Part shown: in pieces, positions 36,208 to 44,263 of the stretch
Numbering within the stretch: the first letter of the stretch is position 1
Layout of the letters: each line of letters begins with the position of its first letter
From: JABFWF01 sp035539135
GTDB lineage: Bacteria; Pseudomonadota; Gammaproteobacteria; Xanthomonadales; Xanthomonadaceae
Reading direction: 5' to 3'
NCBI GenBank assembly: GCA_035539135.1
Contig: DATLJD010000012.1
Span: forward strand, 62,001 to 126,000
Length of the DNA: 64,000 nt
Made by a program: the position numbers and the translations under genes
Notes under the pieces: model-generated
Seen by the model: only the letters and a program-made list of their open reading frames with translations
Databases searched by the model: none
What the model was told of the DNA's origin: nothing

Positions 36208-36335
36208 GGCCGGACTCCGTGACAAGGCCGCGAGTGTAGGCCGTGCCGCGTCGCCGCCACGTCGCCGCTGGCTCCACCCGTCCTGCACCCGCGTCGCGCC
36301 ACCATCGGGTTCGCCAAACCATCGAGGATCGGACC

Positions 36336-36524
36336 ATGGGCGACCGCGACCGCAAGCAGCACGACATCGGCAAGAACCTAGGCCAGGGCCTGGGCAACGT
36401 CACCGACGAGCAGCGCAGCGACCTCGCCGGCAGCGGCGACAAGGCGCCGACCAGGGACCAGGCCGCGCGCCAGACCTCGGGTGAGCGCGGCGCGGCAGGA
36501 GGCGAGGATGATCGTTCTTCGTGA
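36336..36524 (+). CDS. Small very hydrophilic protein, unknown function
   Basis: 62 aa: MGDRDRKQHDIGKNLGQGLGN, then DEQRSDLAGSGDKAPTRDQAARQ and an acidic end. The composition (Gly, Asp, Lys, Arg, Gln; almost no large hydrophobics) suggests a disordered, hydrophilin-like stress protein. The ATG follows GAGGATCGGACC, a fair ribosome site. Codon positions show the high third-base GC of neighbours. I do not recognise a family. Confidence 0.5.
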   Translation: MGDRDRKQHDIGKNLGQGLGNVTDEQRSDLAGSGDKAPTRDQAARQTSGERGAAGGEDDRSS

Positions 36525-36657
36525 CGGCGCCGGGTTATTTCGAATCCGCTCATCAGCGCCGTTCTGCCTGCAGCGGAGATCCACGCACGCCATCGCCGAA
36601 CAAAAAAAGAACGCTACGCCGTTGCTTGACGCGGTCGGCTCGTCTTTACAAAAAGAC
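36525..36657. other. AT-rich spacer downstream of the immunity gene
   Basis: No gene supported. On the minus strand it follows the immunity gene stop and has a 6-bp hairpin GTCTTT/AAAGAC (36642-36657) and, further on, a T7 run (36602-36608), a weak transcription end. Composition changes from GC-rich to mixed near 36535. Confidence 0.5.
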
Positions 36658-37020
36658 CTACCCGAAATTTATTTCGAAACTGACTCCACTGACGAACTGG
36701 CTATGTTGAATCGCCTCTCGATAATCGTCAGTCGAGAGTACCCCTTCGGAAAATCTGCGGAAGAAGCTTTCCACGTCGGCCCTAGGTACTTTGTAGCAAT
36801 CTAGCTGAATTACTATATGTCCTCCCAATGAATCGGGAAAGCTCGCCGCCAATTGCCCATCAACTGCAGCATCCAAACATCCATATAGTCGGCCCTGAAT
36901 TCGGCGCAGTTCGTCAGCAGTAGAGCCCGCCCAAGGCCCCTCCTCTACGATGACCAATTTCCACTGACCCGGACAATCCCCTCGGGCAACAAAGTCAATT
37001 GTGACGTGATCAGGATTCAT
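36658..37020 (-). CDS. Probable immunity protein for the RHS tip toxin
   Basis: 120 aa, starting 8 nt after the toxin-tip gene. Begins MNPDHVTIDFVARGDCPGQWKLVIVEEGPW, continues with an alternating beta/alpha pattern (HIVIQLDCYKV; RADVESFFRRFSEG) and has no signal peptide or TM. Its mixed GC content matches the toxin end of the preceding gene, not the surroundings. Small acidic cytoplasmic proteins in this exact place after an RHS C-terminus are normally its immunity protein. The family (a DUF6572-like look) is a guess. Confidence 0.7.
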   Translation of the reverse strand: MNPDHVTIDFVARGDCPGQWKLVIVEEGPWAGSTADELRRIQGRLYGCLDAAVDGQLAASFPDSLGGHIVIQLDCYKVPRADVESFFRRFSEGVLSTDDYREAIQHSQFVSGVSFEINFG

Positions 37021-37028
37021 TTACTGCC

Positions 37029-37964
37029 TCAGCATCGATCAACTTCGCAAGATGTCATTTTAGTCGGCACTCCTGGCTGAAGGCCCGCTCTTTCAGCGTT
37101 TTTACCCACGGGAGTAACTTCCCTACCCGCATCAACATCAGCTTTCAACTTGGCTTGGCCGGTTGTCAACTGAGCGCCCCCGCTCTTCGACTCTACGATA
37201 CCCTTTTCTTTGGTAACGAAGTCTGGTCTTGTCCGAGTTCCATCACTAGTTTTGAAGGTTACCTGTTCCCCGGCAATTCTCTCCCCTAGCTTCGCACGGG
37301 TTGCTGCCTCGCCAGCTTTCCCTGCCACTCTATTCGCCCTCAGTACATCCCGAGCTTTATCTAGACCCCTAGCAGCCTTAATAGCCGCCCCTGCGCCTCC
37401 AGGAACCCCAGGTACTACTGTTGCTGCCGCATCGACGATCAGCCCACCAGTATCTAATGCCGCGCCTGCGTAGTTTCCAGCAGCCAAATTACCGCTAAGA
37501 CTCGCCACATCCATGACGACATTGGCGACGTCCCAAACTGTTTCGATGATTCGACCATCAGGGTCCTTAAACTTGTATGGATTGTTAGCAGCGTAGCTGT
37601 ATCGATCAAAATTCCAGGCCGTGTAAGTATCTGCAGCAATTGGATCCGCACTCAGGAACCTTCCGATTCCCGGATCGTAGTACCGCTGCTGCATATAACT
37701 CAGCCCGGTGGCGGCATCGCTGACGTGCCCCGTGTATCCCGGTCCGTCCTGGACCGGCGCCCCCAGCACCTTGCCGTACGGTTCGTACTCGGTCCGCTCG
37801 ACGACTCGGCGACTCTGGTCGGTGATCGCCACCGGGCTGCCTAGTGCATCGGTATGGACATACTGGACGTATTGCGCATGGGCGCGGCCCGCGATGAGCT
37901 GGGCCAGGCCGATCAGCGCCGCCAACCCGGCGCGGAACGCCCACGTGGTCGTGCACAGGCTCAT
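37029..37964 (-). CDS. Secreted RHS-core toxin tip with nuclease-like C-terminus
   Basis: 311 aa. Own signal peptide (AALIGLAQLIAGRAHA, cleavage near 30). Residues 33-137 are the RHS-associated core: YVHTDALGSPVAITD, EYEPYGKVLG, GLSYMQQRYYDPGIGRFLSADPI and NNPYKFKDPDG. A hydrophobic Gly/Ala linker (143-200) precedes the tip domain with D248, E258-S-K260 and Q270 (RPDFV, then IVESKSGG), the spacing of a restriction-endonuclease-like (PD-(D/E)xK) site. The first 105 codons are GC-rich, the rest clearly AT-richer. ATG overlaps the stop of the large RHS gene (ATGA), so the two are co-translated but separately exported. Could also be a decayed or inactive tip; no test is possible here. Confidence 0.8.
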   Translation of the reverse strand: MSLCTTTWAFRAGLAALIGLAQLIAGRAHAQYVQYVHTDALGSPVAITDQSRRVVERTEYEPYGKVLGAPVQDGPGYTGHVSDAATGLSYMQQRYYDPGIGRFLSADPIAADTYTAWNFDRYSYAANNPYKFKDPDGRIIETVWDVANVVMDVASLSGNLAAGNYAGAALDTGGLIVDAAATVVPGVPGGAGAAIKAARGLDKARDVLRANRVAGKAGEAATRAKLGERIAGEQVTFKTSDGTRTRPDFVTKEKGIVESKSGGAQLTTGQAKLKADVDAGREVTPVGKNAERAGLQPGVPTKMTSCEVDRC

Positions 37965-40900
37965 GGCGCGTCCTCCAGCTCGGCGTCCGCTTCAACACTC
38001 CCGGCCGGCGCGATGCACATGCGGCAAGGCTCCCAGTCCACCGTGATCGTGCGAATCGCGGAATACGCCCCGCAGCCGTACCCGTTGCAGGCCTGTACCC
38101 GGTACCGGTAAGTCGCATTGGGCCTTCCCAGTGAGACGCTCAATGCGGTGCCGCTGTACGCCACCGTCCACGCTCCGCCATCGGCGCTTTGTTCCAGACG
38201 ATAGCTGGTGGCCGTCGCGCTGCTGGTCCATTTCACAGGAAAGCTGTGCGAGGTCGTCGACGAGGGCAGCGTCAGCGTCGGCGCAGCCGGGCGGAAGTCG
38301 ACCACCATGGTCCTGGTGGCGGAGTTCGGAGAACAGCCCGCCGCGTTGCAGGCGCGCAACCGGTAGGCGTACGTGCCCTGGCTCCTGCCCGATAGCGCCT
38401 TGCTCAGGGCGCTGCCGCTGTAGACGCCGGTCCAGCTTCCGCTATTGAAGCGTTCCTCAAGGGCGTAGCTGCTGGCTCCGGCGACCGCGGCCCAGCTGAC
38501 GGTGTAGCTGCCCGTGCTGCTGAGCGCAGGCGCCGACGGAACAGGAGCGCTTGCGGGCGGCAAGGTGACCTGTACCGTTTTCGCCGCGGAGGCCGGTCCG
38601 CACCCGGCGGCATTGCAGGCCTTCGCCCGATAGGCATAGCCACCGCTGGACTTGCCGGAGAACGTCTTGGTGACGGCGCCACCGCTGTAGGCCGTGCGCC
38701 AGGTTCCGCCATTGACGCCCTCTTCCAGGCTATAGCTGGAGGCGCCATTGACCGCTGCCCAGGACACCGTGTACGCGCCGTCGTAATCCGACGCCGGGGC
38801 GCTCAGGGCGGGCGCTGTCGCAGGCGGATAGAACACCTGCACGGTGGCCATCGCCGACCAGGGGCCGCACCCGTTGGCATTGCAGCCCTGCGCGCGATAC
38901 GACCAGCTTCCGGCGGCATGGCCTGCGAATGCTTTCTGTCGAGCGCTCCCCGAATAGGCAGTCGCCCAGCTGCCGCCCGCGTTGCCGCTCTCCTGCAACA
39001 CATACCGGTCAGCCAGCGGAACCGCGGTCCAGCTGATCGTGTAACTTCCGTTGAGGCCGCTCGCGGGCGCCGTGATCCCCGGGCCCTCCGTCGGCGCCCG
39101 GGTCACCAATACGGTCGCGGTGGCGCTCCAGTTGCCGCAGCCGGCCGTCGTGCACGCGCGCACCCGATAGCCATAGGTCCCGTCCGGGTTGCTGCGGGCG
39201 ACGCTCAGTCCCGTTCCGGAGTAGATCCCCGCGAAGCTTCCGCCGTCGGCCTGCTCTTGGACCTCGTAGCGCTCGGCGTTCGTCGCTGCGGTCCACTGCA
39301 CCGTGTAGGCGCCAGTCGTGCTACTCGCGGGCACGCTCAACTGGGGCATGCCGACCGGCGGCACGTTCGAGTCCTGGGCGACCAGGCTGCCGCCGAGGTA
39401 GATGTAGCTCGTCCTCGAGCCTGTCCTGTCGTCCTCGACATACAGGAGCTGACCCGCATTGCTGTAGAGGCTCCATTTCGGGCCGGTGGTGATATCCCGC
39501 ACGCGCCGGCCATGGGCGTCGTAGATGTAGCTCGCGGACGCGGTGCCGCTCACCCCGCGGAGCCGGTTGCCCAGGTCGAAGTCGAACAGCATGCCCTTCT
39601 TGTTGTTGACGTTCCCCTGCTCGTCGTACCCAAGACCGACCACCGTGCTGCCCGATGCTGCGTCGACCACGTTGGTCAGCCGCCAGTGGGCGTCGTAGAT
39701 GTATTCCTGGTCGCGACCCGGCGCCTTCACGGCCGTGAGGTTGTCCAAGGCGTCGTAGCGGTACGTGGCGACCGCGCCGGCGAACATCGGCGACGCCGTC
39801 GTCAGCAACCGATCCAGGCCATCGTAGGTCATGGTGCGGTCGCCGCGGTGCCCGGTCAGTCCGTCGCTGATGGCGGCCACGTTCCCGTTGCCGTCGTAGT
39901 CGTAGCTGTCGTCCAGATAGGCCGTCGAACCATAGGCGTCACGGCTCCGCTCCGGCAAGCCACGCTCGTTCTGCGCCAGGGTGTGGACGATGCCGTTCCC
40001 ATAGGTGAACTGGCGGATTCCGCCATTGGGGTAATAGGTCACGCCCGTGGCATAGGTGCCGGCGCGACCCGGTTGGCCCAGTCCATTAGGATCGAAGGGA
40101 ACCACCAACCCGGACGGATAGGCCAGCGAGGACAGATTGCCGTTGCTGTCATAGCCGTAGCCGATCCGCAGGTCCTTGCTGCCGGCCACCATTCGCTCTC
40201 CCGTCATCAGGCGGCGGCGGTTGTATGTGTAGGTGGTGGTGACGACATCGGTTCCACCGTTATAGGCCGCCGCCGTCTCCAGCTTCCCATCAGGCGTATA
40301 GGAGAAGGCGACGTCCGCCCGGTGGTCGGCATAGCTGATCCCGAGCAGGCGATCGCGCGGGTCGTAGGAGCGCACGGCCTTGCGCGCCAGGATGGCAGCG
40401 GTGTTGCCCGTTGCCGAACAGACGGTCCCCGGAGGCAGCCCCGCGGCGCTCCACTGGAGGTTGCCTGCCCCGTCGTAACCCATCAGTGTCGCGTCGGTTT
40501 CCGGCTCGACGGTTTTGCAGAGCTCCTGCGCCGCGTTATAGTCGTATGCCCGGGTGGCAGCGACGGTCCCCGCCGCATTGCGGCGTGTCAGGGAAAGCGG
40601 CTTGCCGAAGACATCGCGTTCGATCAGCGTCTGGGTTTCCTCGGGTCGGCCGTCCGCGGCGACGATCGAAACCGGCCACTCGGTCGTCGGCTGGTCGAAG
40701 GCCTGGTAGGCGGTGATCGTCCGGTTGTTGCGCGGATCGGTGACCTGCGCCTGGAATCCCGAGAGGTACCGCGTCGTCCAGTGCAGGCTGCCGATCTCGG
40801 AGTCCTTTGCGACCAGGACCGGACGATCAAGCGAGTCGTAGGAGGTGTGGACGCCCCTCAATCCGGTGTCGGAATAGGCCGCCGCTCCTCCAGTGTTCAT

Positions 40901-43411
40901 GGGATAGGACTCGAAAACCATCCTTCCCGTTCCGTCGTAGCGTTTGATCGTCTCGCTGTCCGTTCCGGGCACGTCGTCGAGGTCCAGCGCCTGCTCGACG
41001 ACCGGACGCCATAGGGCATCCAGGATCAGCAACTTGCGCCCACGCCCGGTATAGGTGATCTGGCGCCAATGGCCTGCTGGCACGCCGTAGGCGGCCTGGT
41101 AGCCGTCCTGGAAGGTGATCTTGGTGGGAGCCCAGCGGGACGTATCGCAAATCCCCATCTGGGTTTCCGATGGATAGGTGATCTGCTTCACCCGTCCCAT
41201 CGCGTCATAGGCGTAGCAGGTCTTGTAGCCATTCTCGTCCGTTACCGAGGCGATCCAGCCCGTATCGAGTACCTGCGCCGATATGGTCCTGTTGTCCGCA
41301 AAGGTGATCTTCCGGGGGACGCCGCGATGCCAATCCTCCACGCGGGTGACGTGTCCGTTGCCGTCTTTGACCGTGGCGATCGTGCCGTCCTGGGTTCCCG
41401 TCGTGAGGTTGTAGGTGAGGCTTTGCTGGGGTTTCCCGAATCTGGCGTAGGCCGTCGGGAGTGCGGTGGCCGGGTCGAAAGTGGCTTCGGACACTTCCAC
41501 GCCATCGGTTTCCCGGCGCGCGATCTGGCCCAATATCCAGAGTGACGCGTTGTCGTAATAGCTCGTCTTGTCCGTCCTGGTGTAACCGAGCGAGCTGTGC
41601 TTCGTGGAGCTCAGTGGCCTGGCCCACTTGTCGAAGGCTGTGGTGGACGCGGAGAACGTGACGCCATCCTGCGTCGTATCCCTCTCCTTCTGCGGCCGCA
41701 GGCATCCGAGAATGATGTTCTCCAGACTCCAGGAACCAGGCGATCCAACGCAGTCCGGAAACGGCTGCGTGCTCAGGTCGTCGGCCGTGATGTAGCTGTT
41801 GACCTTGCTCCGCTGAATCACGACCTGGACATCGGGCGCCGCGCCCGTCTCGTATCCCTCGTCAATTCTCAGCAGTTGCCCCGAGTTGACGTTGTAGAGG
41901 TTCCCGAAGGTGTAGCGCTTGTACGACCGGTCGGGCCCCCTGACGACCGTCGTCTTGTTCGGCGGGCAAGCGTACGGCGTGGGTGGATTGCTGCAGACGT
42001 CCTCGAACGCGAAGGGGCCTCCTCCGGTGTAGCTGTACGTCCACTGCATGGCCGGAAGGGCAATGCCCGTGACGGTCTTGGAGACCAGCGTGAACGTGTC
42101 ACTGAAATTGGGAATGGTCAGGTACTTGTAGCTCGTCAGCCCCCCGTCGATGAAGCTGTTGCACATCTCCGGGACGTTGTTCTTGAAATGGCGTTTGACC
42201 TGGAAGTGGAAGGTCGCGGTGGCGCCCGAAGGATGGGTGACCGCCAGGCTGTACGTCCCGGTCGACAGATCGGGAAGCGGGCAGCGTGGCGTGGGGTCGT
42301 AGACCGGGAGATCCTGGGAAGGTTCGATCTCCATCAGCCCGCCCTGGACATAGACCCAACGGTTGCCATCCGGCGGGGTCACGGTGAATCCTTCGCGGGT
42401 GGAGGCGTAGGTCCAGGTGCCCAGGTTCGACTGCGCGGAGATCACCTGCCCGCCGCTCCACGTCAGCGTGATGAACCTGCCGTCGCTCGCAGTAATCTTG
42501 CGAAGGTTGGATCCGTCATAGTCGTACGTGACCCAGTTGCCGAAACGGTCTTCGATCCGGGTCACCAAGAAGAAGACGGTTTCACGCGCCATCGAGGCAA
42601 CGAAGGCGCCCGTCTTGCCGTCCCCATAGTTTCCGAGTCGCTTGGTGAGCGCTCCGAAGGGCCGCGTCACCACCCAGTCGAAGTAATACTTCTCGCCGCT
42701 GGGCGACCGTGCAATGAACCCTTCGCCGGGATACTGGTTTTTCGTGGACGGCAGGCATTGGAACACCCAGAAGTTGCGCGTGATCAGTGAGGCGCTGCCG
42801 GCCGGTCTCGGAATCTCGGCGGCCGGGTTCTGGAGGATGGCCTGATCGCCCTCCCACGGGATGTGCAGCCAGTTGCCGCTCCAGTAGTCCGACGCGCCAA
42901 GCTTCCCGCCCGCCATCGGCGGGGGCGCAGAAGGGTGGGAGCAGCGCGCGTTAGGGTCCGAGCCGGTCACCTGCCAGCCGTAGGTGGAAAAAACTCCCTT
43001 CAGGTAGGGGATGTCCAAACTCCCCATCGACCCGAAGCCGTGCAACTGGCCGTCGCCGTGGCGCTTGTCCTCGACCACCAGCGACCGCTGCAGGCGAACC
43101 GGTAGCGCGTTGTTGCCGGGAACGTCGATATCGGTCCAGCGGAAAGTCGCGCCGCCGGTCGCCAGGTCGATCTGGTCGCCGAAGGCGTCCATCGCGACGG
43201 GGCTGATACCTGAACTTTTCTTGATCGCTTCGATGTACTTCTGGTCGAAGCGCAAAGTCTCTTGGGCGTGCGCAGGCAAGAGACGACACAGGCCGATCCC
43301 GAACATGAGGGCCATTGCGACCACCCTGCGGTAGGGCATCGACCTCGAGATGCGGGCAAATTGCGGGCGGAACGCAGCCCATCCCGGCCGCCGTGCGATC
43401 CTTCGCAACAT
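37961..43411 (-). CDS. Secreted RHS/YD-repeat shell protein ending in five FN3-like modules
   Basis: 1816 aa from the ATG behind AGGAGAGG; a GTG 38 codons upstream lacks such a site. Signal peptide ends AHAQ near residue 50. A beta-rich N-terminal part (WTDIDVPGNNALPVRLQRS) is followed by many YD repeats (YDAMGRVKQITYP, YDSNGNLSSLAYP, YDGLDRLLTTASP, YDAHGRRVRDI) to about 1340, ending SYIYLGGSLVAQD. In ordinary RHS proteins the core (HTDALGSP) would come next. Here five fibronectin-III-like modules (about 1349-1795) and a short acidic end close the protein, and the core is in the next gene. The shell probably encapsulates or displays the tip in the periplasm or outside. Confidence 0.82.
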   Translation of the reverse strand: MLRRIARRPGWAAFRPQFARISRSMPYRRVVAMALMFGIGLCRLLPAHAQETLRFDQKYIEAIKKSSGISPVAMDAFGDQIDLATGGATFRWTDIDVPGNNALPVRLQRSLVVEDKRHGDGQLHGFGSMGSLDIPYLKGVFSTYGWQVTGSDPNARCSHPSAPPPMAGGKLGASDYWSGNWLHIPWEGDQAILQNPAAEIPRPAGSASLITRNFWVFQCLPSTKNQYPGEGFIARSPSGEKYYFDWVVTRPFGALTKRLGNYGDGKTGAFVASMARETVFFLVTRIEDRFGNWVTYDYDGSNLRKITASDGRFITLTWSGGQVISAQSNLGTWTYASTREGFTVTPPDGNRWVYVQGGLMEIEPSQDLPVYDPTPRCPLPDLSTGTYSLAVTHPSGATATFHFQVKRHFKNNVPEMCNSFIDGGLTSYKYLTIPNFSDTFTLVSKTVTGIALPAMQWTYSYTGGGPFAFEDVCSNPPTPYACPPNKTTVVRGPDRSYKRYTFGNLYNVNSGQLLRIDEGYETGAAPDVQVVIQRSKVNSYITADDLSTQPFPDCVGSPGSWSLENIILGCLRPQKERDTTQDGVTFSASTTAFDKWARPLSSTKHSSLGYTRTDKTSYYDNASLWILGQIARRETDGVEVSEATFDPATALPTAYARFGKPQQSLTYNLTTGTQDGTIATVKDGNGHVTRVEDWHRGVPRKITFADNRTISAQVLDTGWIASVTDENGYKTCYAYDAMGRVKQITYPSETQMGICDTSRWAPTKITFQDGYQAAYGVPAGHWRQITYTGRGRKLLILDALWRPVVEQALDLDDVPGTDSETIKRYDGTGRMVFESYPMNTGGAAAYSDTGLRGVHTSYDSLDRPVLVAKDSEIGSLHWTTRYLSGFQAQVTDPRNNRTITAYQAFDQPTTEWPVSIVAADGRPEETQTLIERDVFGKPLSLTRRNAAGTVAATRAYDYNAAQELCKTVEPETDATLMGYDGAGNLQWSAAGLPPGTVCSATGNTAAILARKAVRSYDPRDRLLGISYADHRADVAFSYTPDGKLETAAAYNGGTDVVTTTYTYNRRRLMTGERMVAGSKDLRIGYGYDSNGNLSSLAYPSGLVVPFDPNGLGQPGRAGTYATGVTYYPNGGIRQFTYGNGIVHTLAQNERGLPERSRDAYGSTAYLDDSYDYDGNGNVAAISDGLTGHRGDRTMTYDGLDRLLTTASPMFAGAVATYRYDALDNLTAVKAPGRDQEYIYDAHWRLTNVVDAASGSTVVGLGYDEQGNVNNKKGMLFDFDLGNRLRGVSGTASASYIYDAHGRRVRDITTGPKWSLYSNAGQLLYVEDDRTGSRTSYIYLGGSLVAQDSNVPPVGMPQLSVPASSTTGAYTVQWTAATNAERYEVQEQADGGSFAGIYSGTGLSVARSNPDGTYGYRVRACTTAGCGNWSATATVLVTRAPTEGPGITAPASGLNGSYTISWTAVPLADRYVLQESGNAGGSWATAYSGSARQKAFAGHAAGSWSYRAQGCNANGCGPWSAMATVQVFYPPATAPALSAPASDYDGAYTVSWAAVNGASSYSLEEGVNGGTWRTAYSGGAVTKTFSGKSSGGYAYRAKACNAAGCGPASAAKTVQVTLPPASAPVPSAPALSSTGSYTVSWAAVAGASSYALEERFNSGSWTGVYSGSALSKALSGRSQGTYAYRLRACNAAGCSPNSATRTMVVDFRPAAPTLTLPSSTTSHSFPVKWTSSATATSYRLEQSADGGAWTVAYSGTALSVSLGRPNATYRYRVQACNGYGCGAYSAIRTITVDWEPCRMCIAPAGSVEADAELEDAP
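38035..39365 (-). repeat. Five tandem FN3-like modules (coding repeat)
   Basis: Units of about 88-90 codons each share Y-x-V-x-W-T/A-A near the start, an (L/V)(Q/E)E-x-(A/V)(N/D)GG-x-W middle and Y-x-Y-R-(V/A)-(R/K)-A-C-N-x-x-G-C-G at the end. Two cysteines per unit are kept, allowing a disulphide outside the cytoplasm. Modules 3 and 4 are closest to each other, suggesting recent duplication. Confidence 0.8.
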
Positions 43412-43529
43412 GGATCCTCTCCTTGGTGGCACTCCGCAGGCACCCCTGCTGGCCCGACGGTAATCGGCACAAGCCCCGCGCCACAAGACGGGAGACCGAT
43501 ATTCACCTCGGTTACTGGCAGTCACCCCC

Positions 43530-43556
43530 TAAAGCCCCGCCCCGCCCCGCCGTTAA
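43530..43556 (+). promoter_or_regulatory. Sigma-28 promoter of the second chemotaxis operon
   Basis: TAAAGCCC, 11 nt, GCCGTTAA, almost identical to the fliC promoter. It is 43 nt before the STAS gene and diverges from the RHS gene, whose start lies 119 nt to the left. Confidence 0.85.
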
Positions 43557-43599
43557 TGGTTCCGACCCACCCGCCAAGGCGCCGGCCGGAGCCCTATCC

Positions 43600-43896
43600 A
43601 TGAGCGAGATCCCGCTGCAACCCGATCTCGGCATCGAGCACGTCGCCGACCTGCACGCGGCGCTGCTGCCGCACCTGGAGGACGCCGAGCCGCTGGCGCT
43701 GGGCGGCGGCGAGGTGCGCCGCGTGCACACCGCCGGGCTGCAGCTGCTGCATGCGTTCGTGCGCGACCGCGCCGCGGCCGGCCGCGCGACCACCATCACC
43801 GAACCCTCGCCCGCGCTGGCGCAGGCCGCGCGCGACCTCGCGCTGGCCGCCAGCCTGGGCCTGCCATCCGAAGAAGACCCCGGAGAGACCGAGTGA
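43600..43896 (+). CDS. STAS-domain protein, first gene of chemotaxis operon 2
   Basis: 98 aa with the STAS pattern: LEDAEPLALGGGEVRRVHTAGLQLLHAFVRDRAAAG. The Ser phosphorylated in anti-sigma antagonists (DSSG) is replaced by HTAG, keeping a Thr. STAS proteins at the head of che operons are often found in Xanthomonads; a role in regulating the following kinase system is inferred. Stop overlaps cheY2 by 4 nt. Confidence 0.85.
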   Translation: MSEIPLQPDLGIEHVADLHAALLPHLEDAEPLALGGGEVRRVHTAGLQLLHAFVRDRAAAGRATTITEPSPALAQAARDLALAASLGLPSEEDPGETE

Positions 43897-44258
43897 GTGC
43901 CCGTTTGCTGATCGTCGACGATTCCACCTCCATGCGGCAGATGGTGAGCTTCGCGCTCACTTCCGGCGGCTATTCCGTCGAACAGGCGGAGGACGGGCAG
44001 GCGGCGCTGGACATCGCCCGCGATCAGCGCTTCGACGCGGTCGTGACCGACGTCAACATGCCGCGCATGGACGGCATCGAGCTGATCCGCCAGTTGCGCG
44101 CGCTGCCCAACTACAAGTTCACCCCGCTGCTGATGCTGACGACCGAGTCCGGCAGCGACAAGAAGCAGGAAGGCAAGGCGGCCGGCGCGACCGGCTGGCT
44201 GGTCAAGCCGTTCGATCCGGAACAGCTGCTGGCCACCGTGCGCAAGGTGCTCGGCTAG
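43893..44258 (+). CDS. CheY-like response regulator (system 2)
   Basis: 121 aa, GTG start. D9/D10, phospho-acceptor D53 (VVTDVNMPRMDG), TTE switch and K105 (WLVKPF) are intact. TTESGSDKKQEGKAAGATGW is the pattern of CheY-type regulators that serve as partners or phosphate sinks in second chemosensory systems. It sits 5 nt before cheA2. Confidence 0.93.
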   Translation: MSARLLIVDDSTSMRQMVSFALTSGGYSVEQAEDGQAALDIARDQRFDAVVTDVNMPRMDGIELIRQLRALPNYKFTPLLMLTTESGSDKKQEGKAAGATGWLVKPFDPEQLLATVRKVLG

Positions 44259-44263
44259 GCCCG

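Noticed and set aside
36481..36804. 107-codon plus-strand frame
   Set aside because: It overlaps the immunity gene in antisense and the spacer; no ribosome site, no family, and the immunity gene is better supported.
37961..37964. Split of RHS shell and core as a simple frameshift
   Set aside because: The second gene starts with a full signal peptide not expected inside a continuous RHS chain, and the genes share the ATGA overlap used elsewhere in this genome.
38918..41014. 698-codon open frame on the plus strand opposite the RHS gene
   Set aside because: It is antisense to well-formed YD repeats, has repetitive Arg/Gly/Val composition typical of complementary-strand frames in GC-rich DNA, and shows no domain motif.
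37029..43411. RHS protein as a type VI secretion effector
   Set aside because: No PAAR or VgrG sequence is present and both RHS parts have Sec signal peptides, which argues for export by Sec rather than T6SS.
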